Part shown: in pieces, positions 34,585 to 42,654 of the stretch | Layout of the letters: each line of letters opens with the position of its first letter | Position numbering within the stretch: the stretch's first letter is position 1 | Assembly: GCF_025263485.1 (NCBI RefSeq) | Contig: NZ_CP079863.1 | Location: 1,488,001-1,552,000 of the forward strand | DNA: 64,000 nucleotides | Direction of reading: 5' to 3' | Source: Mycobacterium sp. SMC-2 | Lineage (GTDB): Bacteria; Actinomycetota; Actinomycetes; Mycobacteriales; Mycobacteriaceae | Translations under genes and position numbers: made by a program | The notes under the pieces: model-generated | The model's database searches: none | Told to the model about the DNA's origin: nothing | The model's input: only the letters and a program-made list of their open reading frames with translations

Positions 34585-35639
34585 TGACCGAGACCATCGC
34601 GCTGCCCGCCGACACCGAGTTGTCGGGCCACGAGGTCGTCCTGGTCACCAAGGATGGCCAGGAGTCGAGGATCTCGTGCGATTCGCAGACCACCGTGCTC
34701 GCCGCTGCCGAACAGGCGGGCATGGTGCTGAAGTCGACCTGTCAGACCGGTGGGTGCGGGGCATGCTCGGCCGTGCTCTCCGGCGGACAGGTGGACATGG
34801 GCAAGCACGATCCGGACGTCGTCGAAGTACCCGAGAGCCAGGGTGGAATCCTGTTGTGCTGCAGCGTGCCTCGCAGCGACTGCCGCATCGAGCTGCCCTA
34901 CGACCGTAGCCAGGTCGTCACCGCGCCGCCGACACAGCAACAGGCCCGGGTCACCGGCTTGACGCTGGTCGCCGAGGAAGTGATGCATCTGAAGGTCGAG
35001 CTGGACGGCTCGTCCGCGGACTTCGATTCGGGCCAGTTCGTGCGGATCACCGTCCCGGGCGGCGATGCCCGACGCGCCTACTCGCCGGCCAACGTCGCGA
35101 ACTGGGACGGGGAGCTGGAGTTCTACATCCGGCTGTTGCCCGGCGGCCTGATGTCGCAATACCTCACCGAGAACGCGGCCGTCGGCGACGTGCTCACCGT
35201 CTCCGGCCCGCAGGGATCGTTCACGCTGGCCGAGAACGGCCTGCGGCCCCGCTGGTTCCTCGGCGGCGGGACGGGATTGTCGCCGTTGCTGTCGATGCTG
35301 CGCCGAATGGCCGAGTGGGGCGACCCGCAGCGCGCCCGGCTGTTCTTCGGGATCACCCGTCACACGGAGGTTTTCGGCCAGGACGAGCTCGCCGAACTCG
35401 CCGGGTCGATACCCGACTTTCGGGCCGACACCATGGTGTGGGAACCGGATCCGCGGTGGACCGGCGCCACGGGCAATCCCGTGGATCTCGCGGCGGCCGA
35501 AGTAGGACTGCTCGACGAAAGCCCCGATGTCTACGTGTGCGGACCGCCGCCCATGATCGAGGCGGCCTACGCCGCGCTGACCGCGGCCGGCGTGCCTCGC
35601 GAACAGATCCGTGCCGAGCGCTATTCGAGCACTGCCTGA
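34584..35639 (+). CDS. NADH oxidoreductase partner of Hcp, ferredoxin domain first
   Basis: Flavoprotein of 351 residues. An N-terminal [2Fe-2S] ferredoxin (Cys53, Cys58, Cys61 and Cys92 or Cys93; STCQTGGCGACSAV) is followed by a FAD barrel (RRAYSPANV) and NAD domain (GGGTGLSPLLSML, VYVCGPPPMIEAA). This order is that of MmoC/BenC-type reductases; E. coli Hcr carries the ferredoxin at the C terminus. The start overlaps the hcp stop (TGATG), so the pair is coupled and this protein most likely supplies electrons to Hcp. Confidence 0.9.
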   Translation: MTETIALPADTELSGHEVVLVTKDGQESRISCDSQTTVLAAAEQAGMVLKSTCQTGGCGACSAVLSGGQVDMGKHDPDVVEVPESQGGILLCCSVPRSDCRIELPYDRSQVVTAPPTQQQARVTGLTLVAEEVMHLKVELDGSSADFDSGQFVRITVPGGDARRAYSPANVANWDGELEFYIRLLPGGLMSQYLTENAAVGDVLTVSGPQGSFTLAENGLRPRWFLGGGTGLSPLLSMLRRMAEWGDPQRARLFFGITRHTEVFGQDELAELAGSIPDFRADTMVWEPDPRWTGATGNPVDLAAAEVGLLDESPDVYVCGPPPMIEAAYAALTAAGVPREQIRAERYSSTA

Positions 35640-35789
35640 GATCATCGGAGCCCCGCGGAACGACTTGCGCGGGAATTGGTTTCGCTGATGCCGGGGGCCA
35701 TCGGTTGCCGGGCGTTCTGGTGCGGCCGTTGCCTCCATCGCAGTGGTGTTGCGGCGCGTCCTATGCTTTGGCGAGGAAGGGGTAGCCAG

Positions 35790-36122
35790 ATGGAAAAGAT
35801 CTCGCTCGTCGCTCTTGCTCGCCAGCAGTTGGCGGCCGCCCACCGGGCCGCCAGCGGCCGAAGTGCACACACGGTCTACGGGGGCCATGAACACACCCTG
35901 CGGCAGACCATGGTCGCCTTGACGGCCGGAACGGCGCTCTCCGACCACGACAGCCCCGGCGAGGCCACCTTGCAGGTGTTGCAGGGGCGCGTCCGGTTGA
36001 CGGCCTCCGAGACGAGCTGGGACGGGACGCCGGGCGACCACCTGGTGATCCCGCCCAGCCGGCATGGCCTGCACGCCGTCGAAGACTCCGTCGTCCTGTT
36101 GACCGTCGCCAAAAGCGGTTAA
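35790..36122 (+). CDS. Small cupin-domain protein
   Basis: Single-domain cupin of 110 residues. The metal-binding motif is partly visible: LSDHDSPGEATLQVLQGRVRLT (first cupin motif, with one His and Glu) and GDHLVIPPSRHGLHAVED (second motif, with His). It may bind a metal and a small anion or act as a sensor. ATG at 35790 with GAGGAAGGGG upstream. It lies 150 bases after the Hcp reductase, in the same direction, and its stop overlaps the stop of the convergent nirK by four bases. Confidence 0.8.
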   Translation: MEKISLVALARQQLAAAHRAASGRSAHTVYGGHEHTLRQTMVALTAGTALSDHDSPGEATLQVLQGRVRLTASETSWDGTPGDHLVIPPSRHGLHAVEDSVVLLTVAKSG

Positions 36123-38695
36123 CGCCCGGCCACCTCGATGATGCCGTGCGCGCCGCGCTCGGCGTCGACCATCGCGTGTGACACGAACGGGTATCGGCCC
36201 GGCTGGGGGAAGGTCAGTTCGACGAATCCGCCGTGGGCCGCGAACAGGCCGAGCGTCTGGGCGCCGCCGGCACCCTGGTCCCCCTTGCCGCCAAGTCGGT
36301 AGTCGCCCTCGGACCACACGGTGTCGAACTGACCACCGACGACGTGGAACGAGGTGCCCCGATTCGGTCCGGCGGCGAGCACCCAGATGCGGACCCGCTC
36401 GCCGACCCGAGCGGCCAGCGGCGCGTGGTCGTACTGCCGGGCGTAGCCGTTGAACACCACCAGGTCGGGCTTGTCGGCGGCGACCTTGTCCGCGTCGGCC
36501 GAGCCACCCGGCGCCCCGAGGTACATCTCCGACTGCACGATCAGATACTCACGGTCGACGCGCGGCAGGTCCGGCGGGTCGATGATCACCGCCCCGAACA
36601 TGCCGTTGGCGATGTGCAGGGACATCGGCATCGTCGAGCAGTGGTAGAGCCAGATGCCCGCTCGCGTCGCGGTGAACCGGTACACCAGGCGCTCGCCGGG
36701 TTGGATGGTGCGCATCGGCGCGTCGGGGGCCAGCGCCCCGGCGTGAAAGTCGATCGAATGCCCGGTGCTGCCGTCGTTGACGAGGGTGATCTCGAAGACG
36801 TCACCGACCTTGCCCCGCAAGGTGGGCCCGGGTGCGGTGCCGCCGAATGTCCACAGCCGCTGGGTGATCCCGGGGGAGACCTCCCGTTGGATCTCGCTCA
36901 CCGGCAGGGTTATCCGGTGATCGGCCGTTGCAGGCGGCAGCGTGGCGTCACGCGGCGCGAATCCCGGCGCCGGGTCGGCGCCCAGGCTGCGGGCGATGTC
37001 GCCTGGCGGGATCGTCGCGACGGGGGCCGAACCGTGGTGATCCGGATGCATTGCGGGCATGGGCGCGCCGGTCACCCGGACCGAAAACGTCATGCCCATC
37101 TGCCGGTGTCCGGCCACCGCGCACCAGCCGTCGAGGTCCGAGCCGATCACCCCGGCATCGAGGACCGCCGTCTGGCCCGGCGGCGTGCGGCCCGTGCGGG
37201 TGCCGTTGGACAGCACGAGGTCGTGCTGGTCGGTGCCGGTGTTGGCGAGGGTGATCCGCAGCCGGTCCCCGGCCGGAACCTCGACCGTGTCCGGCAGGAA
37301 GCGCATGCCCCGGATGCGGACCGACACCTCCGTGGTGTGCCCGGTCGCGGCCACGGCCACCCGCGGCGAGGTGCCGATGCCGGCCGAGGCGGGGTCGGCG
37401 GCCACCCCGGCCGCGGCCGCCAGCACGACGACCCCGAGCCCGGCGGCGGCGGTGCCGAGCCGTCGCCGCGGCGGGGCCGGCTGCGGTTGCCCCGGACCAG
37501 TGCCGCGCTCCCGGCGCGCCCGCCACACCGCCCGAACCAGCAGCGGCAGGAAGGCCGCGTAGGACACCAGAACCAGCATCGACGCGCCGACCCGCACCAG
37601 GCTGGGCGTGGGCAGGACACACAGCAGCAGGCCGGCGTTGGCGACGGTCAGCCGCCACGGAGCGCCGCGCTCCAGTTCGGTGCCGGCCGTCAGGGCGGCG
37701 GCGCGCCCGCCCAGCACGACGGGGGTCAGGTAGGTGAGCGACCCGAGCAGCACCTGTACCAGGAATCCCGCCAGCAGGGCTGCGGTGAGGTCGCCGGCCG
37801 CCGCCACCGCCGCCGGCCAGGTCGGCGAAAGCGCCAGTGCGACTGCGGCGTAGGCCAGCGATCCGATCAGCCAGGCCACACCCGCCAGCACCGACAAGGT
37901 CGCGAAGTCGCCCGGCCGCTTGCGGCGAACCTCATCGACGTGCGGACGCAGGACCAACCCGGCGGCGGCGAGGTAGCCGAGGGCGCCCGCGCCGGCGACC
38001 GGTGGTGACCCCGCCACCGCGCCGCCGGTGGCCACCGCCAGGGCGGCCAGCAGCGCCGGCAGGCCGCGGCGAGCGGCCACCTCGACCCCGTCGGCCATCC
38101 GGGTGCGCAACATCGTCGGCCACAGCGTGACCAGCGTGCCGAGCACGGTCAGTCCCACCCAGCCGAACAGGTTCAGCGCGGCGTGCGCGACGACCAACCG
38201 CTCGTGGTCCCCGCCGGGCAGCGCCCGATTCGCCATCGCCACCCCGAGTCCCGCGCCGATCGCCAGGCACACCGTCGCGGCGACGTAGTAGCGCACGGTG
38301 ACGCCGAATCGGGCCGGCAACGCGGTGCGCAGCTGACGCAGCAGGCTCGCCCCGTGTGCCAGGGCGGCGACGCCGACGACGACACCGCCGGCCAGCACGA
38401 CCGGCCACCACCGGCCGAGCATGCCGGCGACCACCGTGACGGCGCCGGCGTTGAACGCCGCGATGCGCGCCACTTCCGCGGTTCGCGCCGGGTCCGGCGG
38501 CCGGCGCAACAGCGCATCGGCGAAATGCCGGCTCCAGATCAGGATCGCGTTGCCGGCCGCGCCCAGCCCCAGCAGATGGATCAGCAGCCAGCCGGACAGC
38601 GGAACGAAGCGGTGCGCGACCGCCACCGCGGCGAGTGCGGCGAGCCAGGCGAACACGACCGCCCCGGCGCGCAGGTGCCATCCCGAGCGGTTCAT
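36119..38695 (-). CDS. nirK: Membrane-anchored NirK-type copper nitrite reductase with extra cupredoxin
   Basis: Three-part protein of 858 residues. Residues 1-450 are hydrophobic with about ten helices. Residues about 455-545 are a cupredoxin with a type 1 copper set His491, Cys525, His530, Met533. Residues about 590-858 match two-domain NirK: type 1 copper His646, Cys686, His694, Met699; type 2 copper His651, His685, His840; catalytic Asp649 (HSIDFH) and His784 (FHVVGG). It should reduce nitrite to nitric oxide, with the cupredoxin feeding electrons and the membrane part linking to the respiratory chain. It overlaps the NnrS-like gene by four bases. The membrane part resembles other actinobacterial multicopper proteins; whether it binds heme is not visible. 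Confidence 0.88.
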   Translation of the reverse strand: MNRSGWHLRAGAVVFAWLAALAAVAVAHRFVPLSGWLLIHLLGLGAAGNAILIWSRHFADALLRRPPDPARTAEVARIAAFNAGAVTVVAGMLGRWWPVVLAGGVVVGVAALAHGASLLRQLRTALPARFGVTVRYYVAATVCLAIGAGLGVAMANRALPGGDHERLVVAHAALNLFGWVGLTVLGTLVTLWPTMLRTRMADGVEVAARRGLPALLAALAVATGGAVAGSPPVAGAGALGYLAAAGLVLRPHVDEVRRKRPGDFATLSVLAGVAWLIGSLAYAAVALALSPTWPAAVAAAGDLTAALLAGFLVQVLLGSLTYLTPVVLGGRAAALTAGTELERGAPWRLTVANAGLLLCVLPTPSLVRVGASMLVLVSYAAFLPLLVRAVWRARRERGTGPGQPQPAPPRRRLGTAAAGLGVVVLAAAAGVAADPASAGIGTSPRVAVAATGHTTEVSVRIRGMRFLPDTVEVPAGDRLRITLANTGTDQHDLVLSNGTRTGRTPPGQTAVLDAGVIGSDLDGWCAVAGHRQMGMTFSVRVTGAPMPAMHPDHHGSAPVATIPPGDIARSLGADPAPGFAPRDATLPPATADHRITLPVSEIQREVSPGITQRLWTFGGTAPGPTLRGKVGDVFEITLVNDGSTGHSIDFHAGALAPDAPMRTIQPGERLVYRFTATRAGIWLYHCSTMPMSLHIANGMFGAVIIDPPDLPRVDREYLIVQSEMYLGAPGGSADADKVAADKPDLVVFNGYARQYDHAPLAARVGERVRIWVLAAGPNRGTSFHVVGGQFDTVWSEGDYRLGGKGDQGAGGAQTLGLFAAHGGFVELTFPQPGRYPFVSHAMVDAERGAHGIIEVAGR

Positions 38696-39783
38696 GCCGG
38701 CACCCGGCTCTCCGCCCGCGTCGCGGAATAGCCTGCGACAGCGATGAATCCGAGCACGGCAACGATGTTCAGCACGCCACCCGCCTGCAGTGCCCAGTGG
38801 ACGCCGTGCGCGTCGCCGACCGCCAGCCGCAGCAGCAGCGACAGGTGCAACAGCGCCACCGGGCCATACATGAAACGGGTATAGGGCAGCGGGCGGCGCA
38901 GCACGGCCGGCAGGATCACGGGCGCGTGCGCCATGATCATCGACAGCACGAACCCCAGCATCACGGCGTGCACCACCGCGTCGTAGCCACCGCCGGAACG
39001 GACCCGGCCGGCCAGCAACCAGGTCAACGCCGGTAGCAGCAACCACCCGTAACCGGCGGCCAGGCACACCGCCATGTAGCGGGTCAGTCCCGTCGCGCGC
39101 ACGGTGCGGCGCGCGACGTCGAACCGGCCCAGCCACACGACGAGCGCCAACAGCGCCGCGCCCAGCAGCGGGTACCCGGCCATCGGCCACAACAGCGCGG
39201 CGACGGTGCCCGCGACCATCGCCACCGCCACGGCAACCAGCAGCGCCTCGGCCCGGGTGCCGAGCATCGCCACGCGGGCGAGCTCGAGGCGCTCCCCGGC
39301 GATCGTGAGGATCAAGAAACCCGACAGCCAGGGCAACAGGTCGGGGATCGGAACGCCGCCCACCCACAGCAGCGCCGCGCCGGTGGCCAGCACGGCGCCG
39401 GCGACCTGGACCACCACCGCCACGTCGGCGGTTCGCCGCCACAGCGGCACGTACACCGCAACCAGTAGCGCGGACCCCGCGAGCAGCAGCAGCCCGCCGA
39501 GGTTTTCCGGTGCCGCGGTGACCAGTACCACCGCGCCGGTGCCGAGGCACACCGGGCTCAGGTAGGCCCACCACCGATGCGCGGCCACGGCCCGTTCCAG
39601 CGCGACCAGCGTGCCGACGAAGCCGAGCACCAGCAGGATGCCGTGCACCTCGGTCAACCGGGTGGTGACGATCGGCGCGGGCAGCCCGAGCAGCACCAGA
39701 GCGGCGTCTAGCCCGGCCAGCAGCGCGAACCCACCGGGCACCAGCAGCAGTGCCCGGGGCGGGATTCGGCGGTCAGTCATCAT
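38692..39783 (-). CDS. NnrS-like polytopic membrane protein
   Basis: Hydrophobic protein of about 363 residues with roughly ten to twelve helices. TRLTEVHGILLVLGFVGTLVALERAVA and VVHAVMLGFVLSMIMAHAPVILPAVL resemble NnrS, a heme-copper membrane protein that protects against nitric oxide; the helix-borne histidines are candidates for heme binding. It begins at ATGATG (39783), inside the regulator gene, and overlaps nirK by ATGA, giving a tight regulator-nnrS-nirK operon. Identification rests on these motifs and context; sequence distance from proteobacterial NnrS is large. Confidence 0.72.
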   Translation of the reverse strand: MMTDRRIPPRALLLVPGGFALLAGLDAALVLLGLPAPIVTTRLTEVHGILLVLGFVGTLVALERAVAAHRWWAYLSPVCLGTGAVVLVTAAPENLGGLLLLAGSALLVAVYVPLWRRTADVAVVVQVAGAVLATGAALLWVGGVPIPDLLPWLSGFLILTIAGERLELARVAMLGTRAEALLVAVAVAMVAGTVAALLWPMAGYPLLGAALLALVVWLGRFDVARRTVRATGLTRYMAVCLAAGYGWLLLPALTWLLAGRVRSGGGYDAVVHAVMLGFVLSMIMAHAPVILPAVLRRPLPYTRFMYGPVALLHLSLLLRLAVGDAHGVHWALQAGGVLNIVAVLGFIAVAGYSATRAESRVPA

Positions 39784-40483
39784 GTCGCACAACGGGATCG
39801 GGCAGGAACAGCCGGCAGGCACCGGGTTCGGCGAACGGAATGAGATCGAGTCCCCCGACGCTGTGGGCGCCGAGTCGCTCGAGCATGCCCTCGACGATGC
39901 CGAGGTGGACCTGACAGACGACGGTGGGATAGCGGCGGGCCGCGTCGAGCAAGGGGCAGAACCGCAGGGCGATGCCCCGGTGGGCGCCCGGCGTCTCCGG
40001 CTCGTCGTCCGGTGCGAAGCCGAGGCGCGTCAGCGCCTCGAGTACGGACTGCCGCGGATCGCCGCCGGCTTGGCTGTGTTCGTCGATCAGTTCGCGGCCC
40101 CACTCGATGCCGGCGGCCCGCGCGTCGCGCTCGGGGTGCGCGCTGGTGCGCGCGAGGTGACCGGCCAGCGCGGTCGCCAGGCCCGCGTAGTCCCGAATCG
40201 CCACGGCGGGGTCGGCGGCCGACGCCCGATACACCGTGGCCGGCCGCCCGCGTCCGAGGGCGGCCGCGGTGGAGCGCTCGACAAGCCCGAGGTCGACGAC
40301 CGCGTCGAGGTGTTCGCGGACGGTATTGGGGTGCAGGTCGAGACCGGTGGCGGCGTCGGCGACCCGGACGGGGGAGTGTGCCCGCACGTACTCCAGCACC
40401 CGCAGCCGCTGCCCGGACAGCGGCACCGGGACCCCGAGTGTCGGCGCCGGTTCGGGGCCGAACACCGCCAGATCTTTTTTCAC
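39773..40483 (-). CDS. Winged-helix regulator with C-terminal cysteines (COG2345/SufR-like), first gene of nirK operon
   Basis: Regulator of 236 residues. The helix-turn-helix is VRVADAATGLDLHPNTVREHLDAVVDLG with the wing RGRPATVYRA. The C-terminal half has CPLLDAARRYPTVVCQVHLGIVEGM (two cysteines 14 apart) and a third in EPGACRLFL, a pattern shared with the gene at 44750 and similar to iron-sulfur regulators of the SufR group. It may sense NO or redox state through an iron-sulfur cluster. GTG at 40483; the divergent hemerythrin gene starts 89 bases away, with ATAACTGTAGTAAATT as a likely shared promoter or operator. Confidence 0.83.
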   Translation of the reverse strand: MKKDLAVFGPEPAPTLGVPVPLSGQRLRVLEYVRAHSPVRVADAATGLDLHPNTVREHLDAVVDLGLVERSTAAALGRGRPATVYRASAADPAVAIRDYAGLATALAGHLARTSAHPERDARAAGIEWGRELIDEHSQAGGDPRQSVLEALTRLGFAPDDEPETPGAHRGIALRFCPLLDAARRYPTVVCQVHLGIVEGMLERLGAHSVGGLDLIPFAEPGACRLFLPDPVVRHDD

Positions 40484-40571
40484 GGAAATAACTGTAGTAA
40501 ATTGGAAGGCGACGCACATAGGGAAATGAGTCACATTCGCGTCAGCACAGCGCGCCGAGAGGGAACCCAAC

Positions 40572-41339
40572 ATGCCAGCCAACGATGTGATCGTCGCGTC
40601 CACAGCCGCGGACGCCGAGGCGGTCGACGCCATCAAGAGTCATCACGCGCAGCTCGCCGGGCGGCTTGCGGTCCTCACCGACGCGATGCTGTGGGCGGTC
40701 GAGCGCGGTGCGGACTTCGAGCCGGCGCGACAAGGCGCCCTGGCCTTCCTGACCGGCGAGCTGCTGCCGCACGCCACCGCCGAAGAGGAGCGCCTGTACC
40801 CGGCCGCCGCCCGCACCGAGCGCGCGCGGCCCCTGGTCGAAGCGATGGTCGCGGTGCACCGCATCATCGGCTCACTCGTCGAGCGCATCCGCATCGAGCC
40901 GCCGCTGCGGGCGGCCGCGTCCGGCCACGCCCTGCGGGTGCTGTTCGACGCGCACCTCACCGACGAGAACGAGCGGATCCTCCCGATCGTGGCCGCCGAC
41001 CCCGAGGTTTCCCTCGTCGAGGTGACCCACGGCATGCACGAACTCCTCGGCCACCACCACGCCACGACCGGTGCCGAGCCGGCGCACAGCTGCGGCTGCG
41101 GCGAAACCGATACCGACGATCCCGTGCTCGACGTCCGCGACGTGCCGCACTCGATCCGGCACGCCACCGTGTTCGGCGCGTTCGACGCCGTTCCGGTGGG
41201 CGGCGCCCTGGTGCTGGTGGCGCCGCACGATCCGGTTCCCCTGCTGCGCCAACTCGACCAACGCGCTGCGGGCGGGATCGGCGTGGACTACGAGCAGCGT
41301 GGGCCGGAGGCGTGGCGGCTGCGGCTGACCAAGTGGTAG
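40572..41339 (+). CDS. Hemerythrin domain fused to DUF2249
   Basis: Protein of 255 residues. The N-terminal 150 residues form a hemerythrin/HHE four-helix domain (DAIKSHHAQLAGRL, PHATAEEERLYPAA, VAVHRIIGSLVERI, DAHLTDENERILPIV) that would hold a diiron site. The C-terminal 90 residues form DUF2249 (LDVRDVPHSIRHATVFGAFDAV and GGALVLVAPHDP). This pair is found in proteins that handle NO and repair iron-sulfur sites; a CGCGE stretch between the domains may be redox-active. ATG at 40572, divergent from the nirK-operon regulator, so it is probably a target of that regulator. Confidence 0.88.
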   Translation: MPANDVIVASTAADAEAVDAIKSHHAQLAGRLAVLTDAMLWAVERGADFEPARQGALAFLTGELLPHATAEEERLYPAAARTERARPLVEAMVAVHRIIGSLVERIRIEPPLRAAASGHALRVLFDAHLTDENERILPIVAADPEVSLVEVTHGMHELLGHHHATTGAEPAHSCGCGETDTDDPVLDVRDVPHSIRHATVFGAFDAVPVGGALVLVAPHDPVPLLRQLDQRAAGGIGVDYEQRGPEAWRLRLTKW

Positions 41340-41361
41340 GCGGCCGCCGACGCGGCGGTGC

Positions 41362-41553
41362 CTAGTCTTTGCGGGACAGCGCCGCGCGCGGGCAGTCCGC
41401 GATGGCCTTCTCGGCGAGCGCCTCCTGTTCGGCGGGGACCGGGTCGGCGATCACCACGGCGTACTCATCGTCGTCGAGTGCGAACACCTCGGGCGCGGCT
41501 TTGACGCAGAGGGCATTGCCTTCGCACCGATCACGGTCTACCACGACGCGCAT
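41362..41553 (-). CDS. Small [3Fe-4S]-type ferredoxin
   Basis: Ferredoxin of 63 residues: MRVVVDRDRCEGNALCVKAAPEVF with the last cysteine in DCPRAAL. The three-cysteine spacing CxxxxxC...CP is that of the 3Fe-4S ferredoxins that feed cytochromes P450 in mycobacteria. Here it sits in a redox-stress operon: its start lies 23 bases inside the upstream hemerythrin gene. No P450 is adjacent; the nearest is 7 kb away. Confidence 0.9.
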   Translation of the reverse strand: MRVVVDRDRCEGNALCVKAAPEVFALDDDEYAVVIADPVPAEQEALAEKAIADCPRAALSRKD

Positions 41554-42067
41554 GAGAATCCTCCTTCGATGCGAGTTCGGCAGGTTGCATATGCTGCGCA
41601 CCCGCCTGCTGGCACACCCATCCCTCGGGGGTCCGGCCGGTCCGGATGAACCGGCTCAATTCCGCGCTGGCCTGCGGTGGCAGGTCGGTGTCGGCGTGCG
41701 GGTAAATGATGGGTTCCTCTTTGGAGTTGTGCCGCTGAAGTTGATCCAGCAGCTGACGGCAGGTGTGCTCCAGTTGCCGGCCGTCGGCGCCCTCGGCGAG
41801 AAGGCGCGTCAGGGTGTCCATGGTTTGCCACAGCTCACCATGCTCACGCATCATCACGAAGATCGGCATGACCATTCCCGCCTCACGGATCGGCGGGAAC
41901 AGCAACGTTTCTTCGAGATAGATGTGCCGGCGCAGCGCGTCGAGCGCCACCGTCAAGGCGTCGGCCCGCACGCTGCCACCGTCGAGCTCCCGGATGAAAT
42001 CCTCTATCTGAGAGTCGATTTCGTAATGCTCGCGCTCCAACGCGGCAGACAACACCGGGTCGGCCAT
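41531..42067 (-). CDS. Hemerythrin-domain protein
   Basis: Single hemerythrin/HHE domain protein of 178 residues: LEREHYEIDSQIEDFIREL, LRRHIYLEETLLFPPI, MREHGELWQTMDTL and LQRHNSKEEPIIYPHAD supply the expected histidine and glutamate ligands of a diiron site that binds O2 or NO. ATG at 42067, 17 bases after OsmC; overlaps the ferredoxin. With OsmC upstream and the ferredoxin downstream it forms a three-gene operon read leftward. Confidence 0.9.
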   Translation of the reverse strand: MADPVLSAALEREHYEIDSQIEDFIRELDGGSVRADALTVALDALRRHIYLEETLLFPPIREAGMVMPIFVMMREHGELWQTMDTLTRLLAEGADGRQLEHTCRQLLDQLQRHNSKEEPIIYPHADTDLPPQASAELSRFIRTGRTPEGWVCQQAGAQHMQPAELASKEDSHARRGRP

Positions 42068-42084
42068 CGTGATGCCCCTGCCCG

Positions 42085-42552
42085 TCAGTGCGCCGCGCGG
42101 GACGATTCGAGCTCGTCGAGCGTGGCGTCGACGCTGATCTCGGCGCCGGCAAACAATCGCGACACCGGACACAACTCAGCGGCCTGGTCGACCACGGCCG
42201 CGAACGTTTCGGCGTCCAGGCCGGCGACCTGCGCGGTGACCTTCAGCCGCGAAGACGTGATCGTCGGGACCCCGTCGACAGCATCCAGGGTCACGGTGGC
42301 CACGACGTCCAGTCGCTGTGGCGGGGTGTGGTTCTCGCCCAGCTTCAACGACAAGGCCATCGCGAAACACGACGAATGCGCCGCCGCCGCCAGCTCTTCC
42401 GGGCTGGTCTTTCCGCCGGGCTGCTCGGTTCGGGCGGCCCAGGTCAACGGCAGGCCGTCCAGCGCTCCGCTGCTGCCGTTCGACAGCCTTCCTTCCCCCG
42501 ACGCCAGCGGACCCTCCCACCGGGTCTGCGTGCTCCGCTCCGCAATGGTCAT
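42085..42552 (-). CDS. OsmC-family peroxiredoxin-like protein
   Basis: Protein of 155 residues of the OsmC subfamily of organic hydroperoxide reductases. Both active cysteines are present: AAHSSCFAMALS (about Cys62) and ELCPVS (about Cys127). It reduces organic peroxides using thiols. First gene of the osmC-hemerythrin-ferredoxin operon. Its upstream region carries TTTACA-N11-TGTAAA (42595-42617). Confidence 0.94.
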   Translation of the reverse strand: MTIAERSTQTRWEGPLASGEGRLSNGSSGALDGLPLTWAARTEQPGGKTSPEELAAAAHSSCFAMALSLKLGENHTPPQRLDVVATVTLDAVDGVPTITSSRLKVTAQVAGLDAETFAAVVDQAAELCPVSRLFAGAEISVDATLDELESSRAAH

Positions 42553-42594
42553 GGTCGACGACGACTCCTTCGTCCGGGACCCAGGGGGTCAGTT

Positions 42595-42617
42595 TTTACA
42601 ACCTCGATTTGTGTAAA
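42595..42617. promoter_or_regulatory. Inverted repeat TTTACA-N11-TGTAAA upstream of osmC
   Basis: Six-base inverted half-sites in an AT-rich patch about 43-65 bases before the osmC ATG on the minus strand. It could be the operator or overlap the promoter of the osmC operon. No regulator gene adjoins it directly. Confidence 0.45.
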
Positions 42618-42654
42618 CTCTAGACGGTCGTCGGTGCGTTGGCCAGAGCCACGG

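Noticed and set aside
36119..39574. A longer nirK product starting at 39574
   Set aside because: The extra region is antisense-frame sequence inside the NnrS-like gene; the ATG at 38695 overlaps that gene's stop as expected for an operon.
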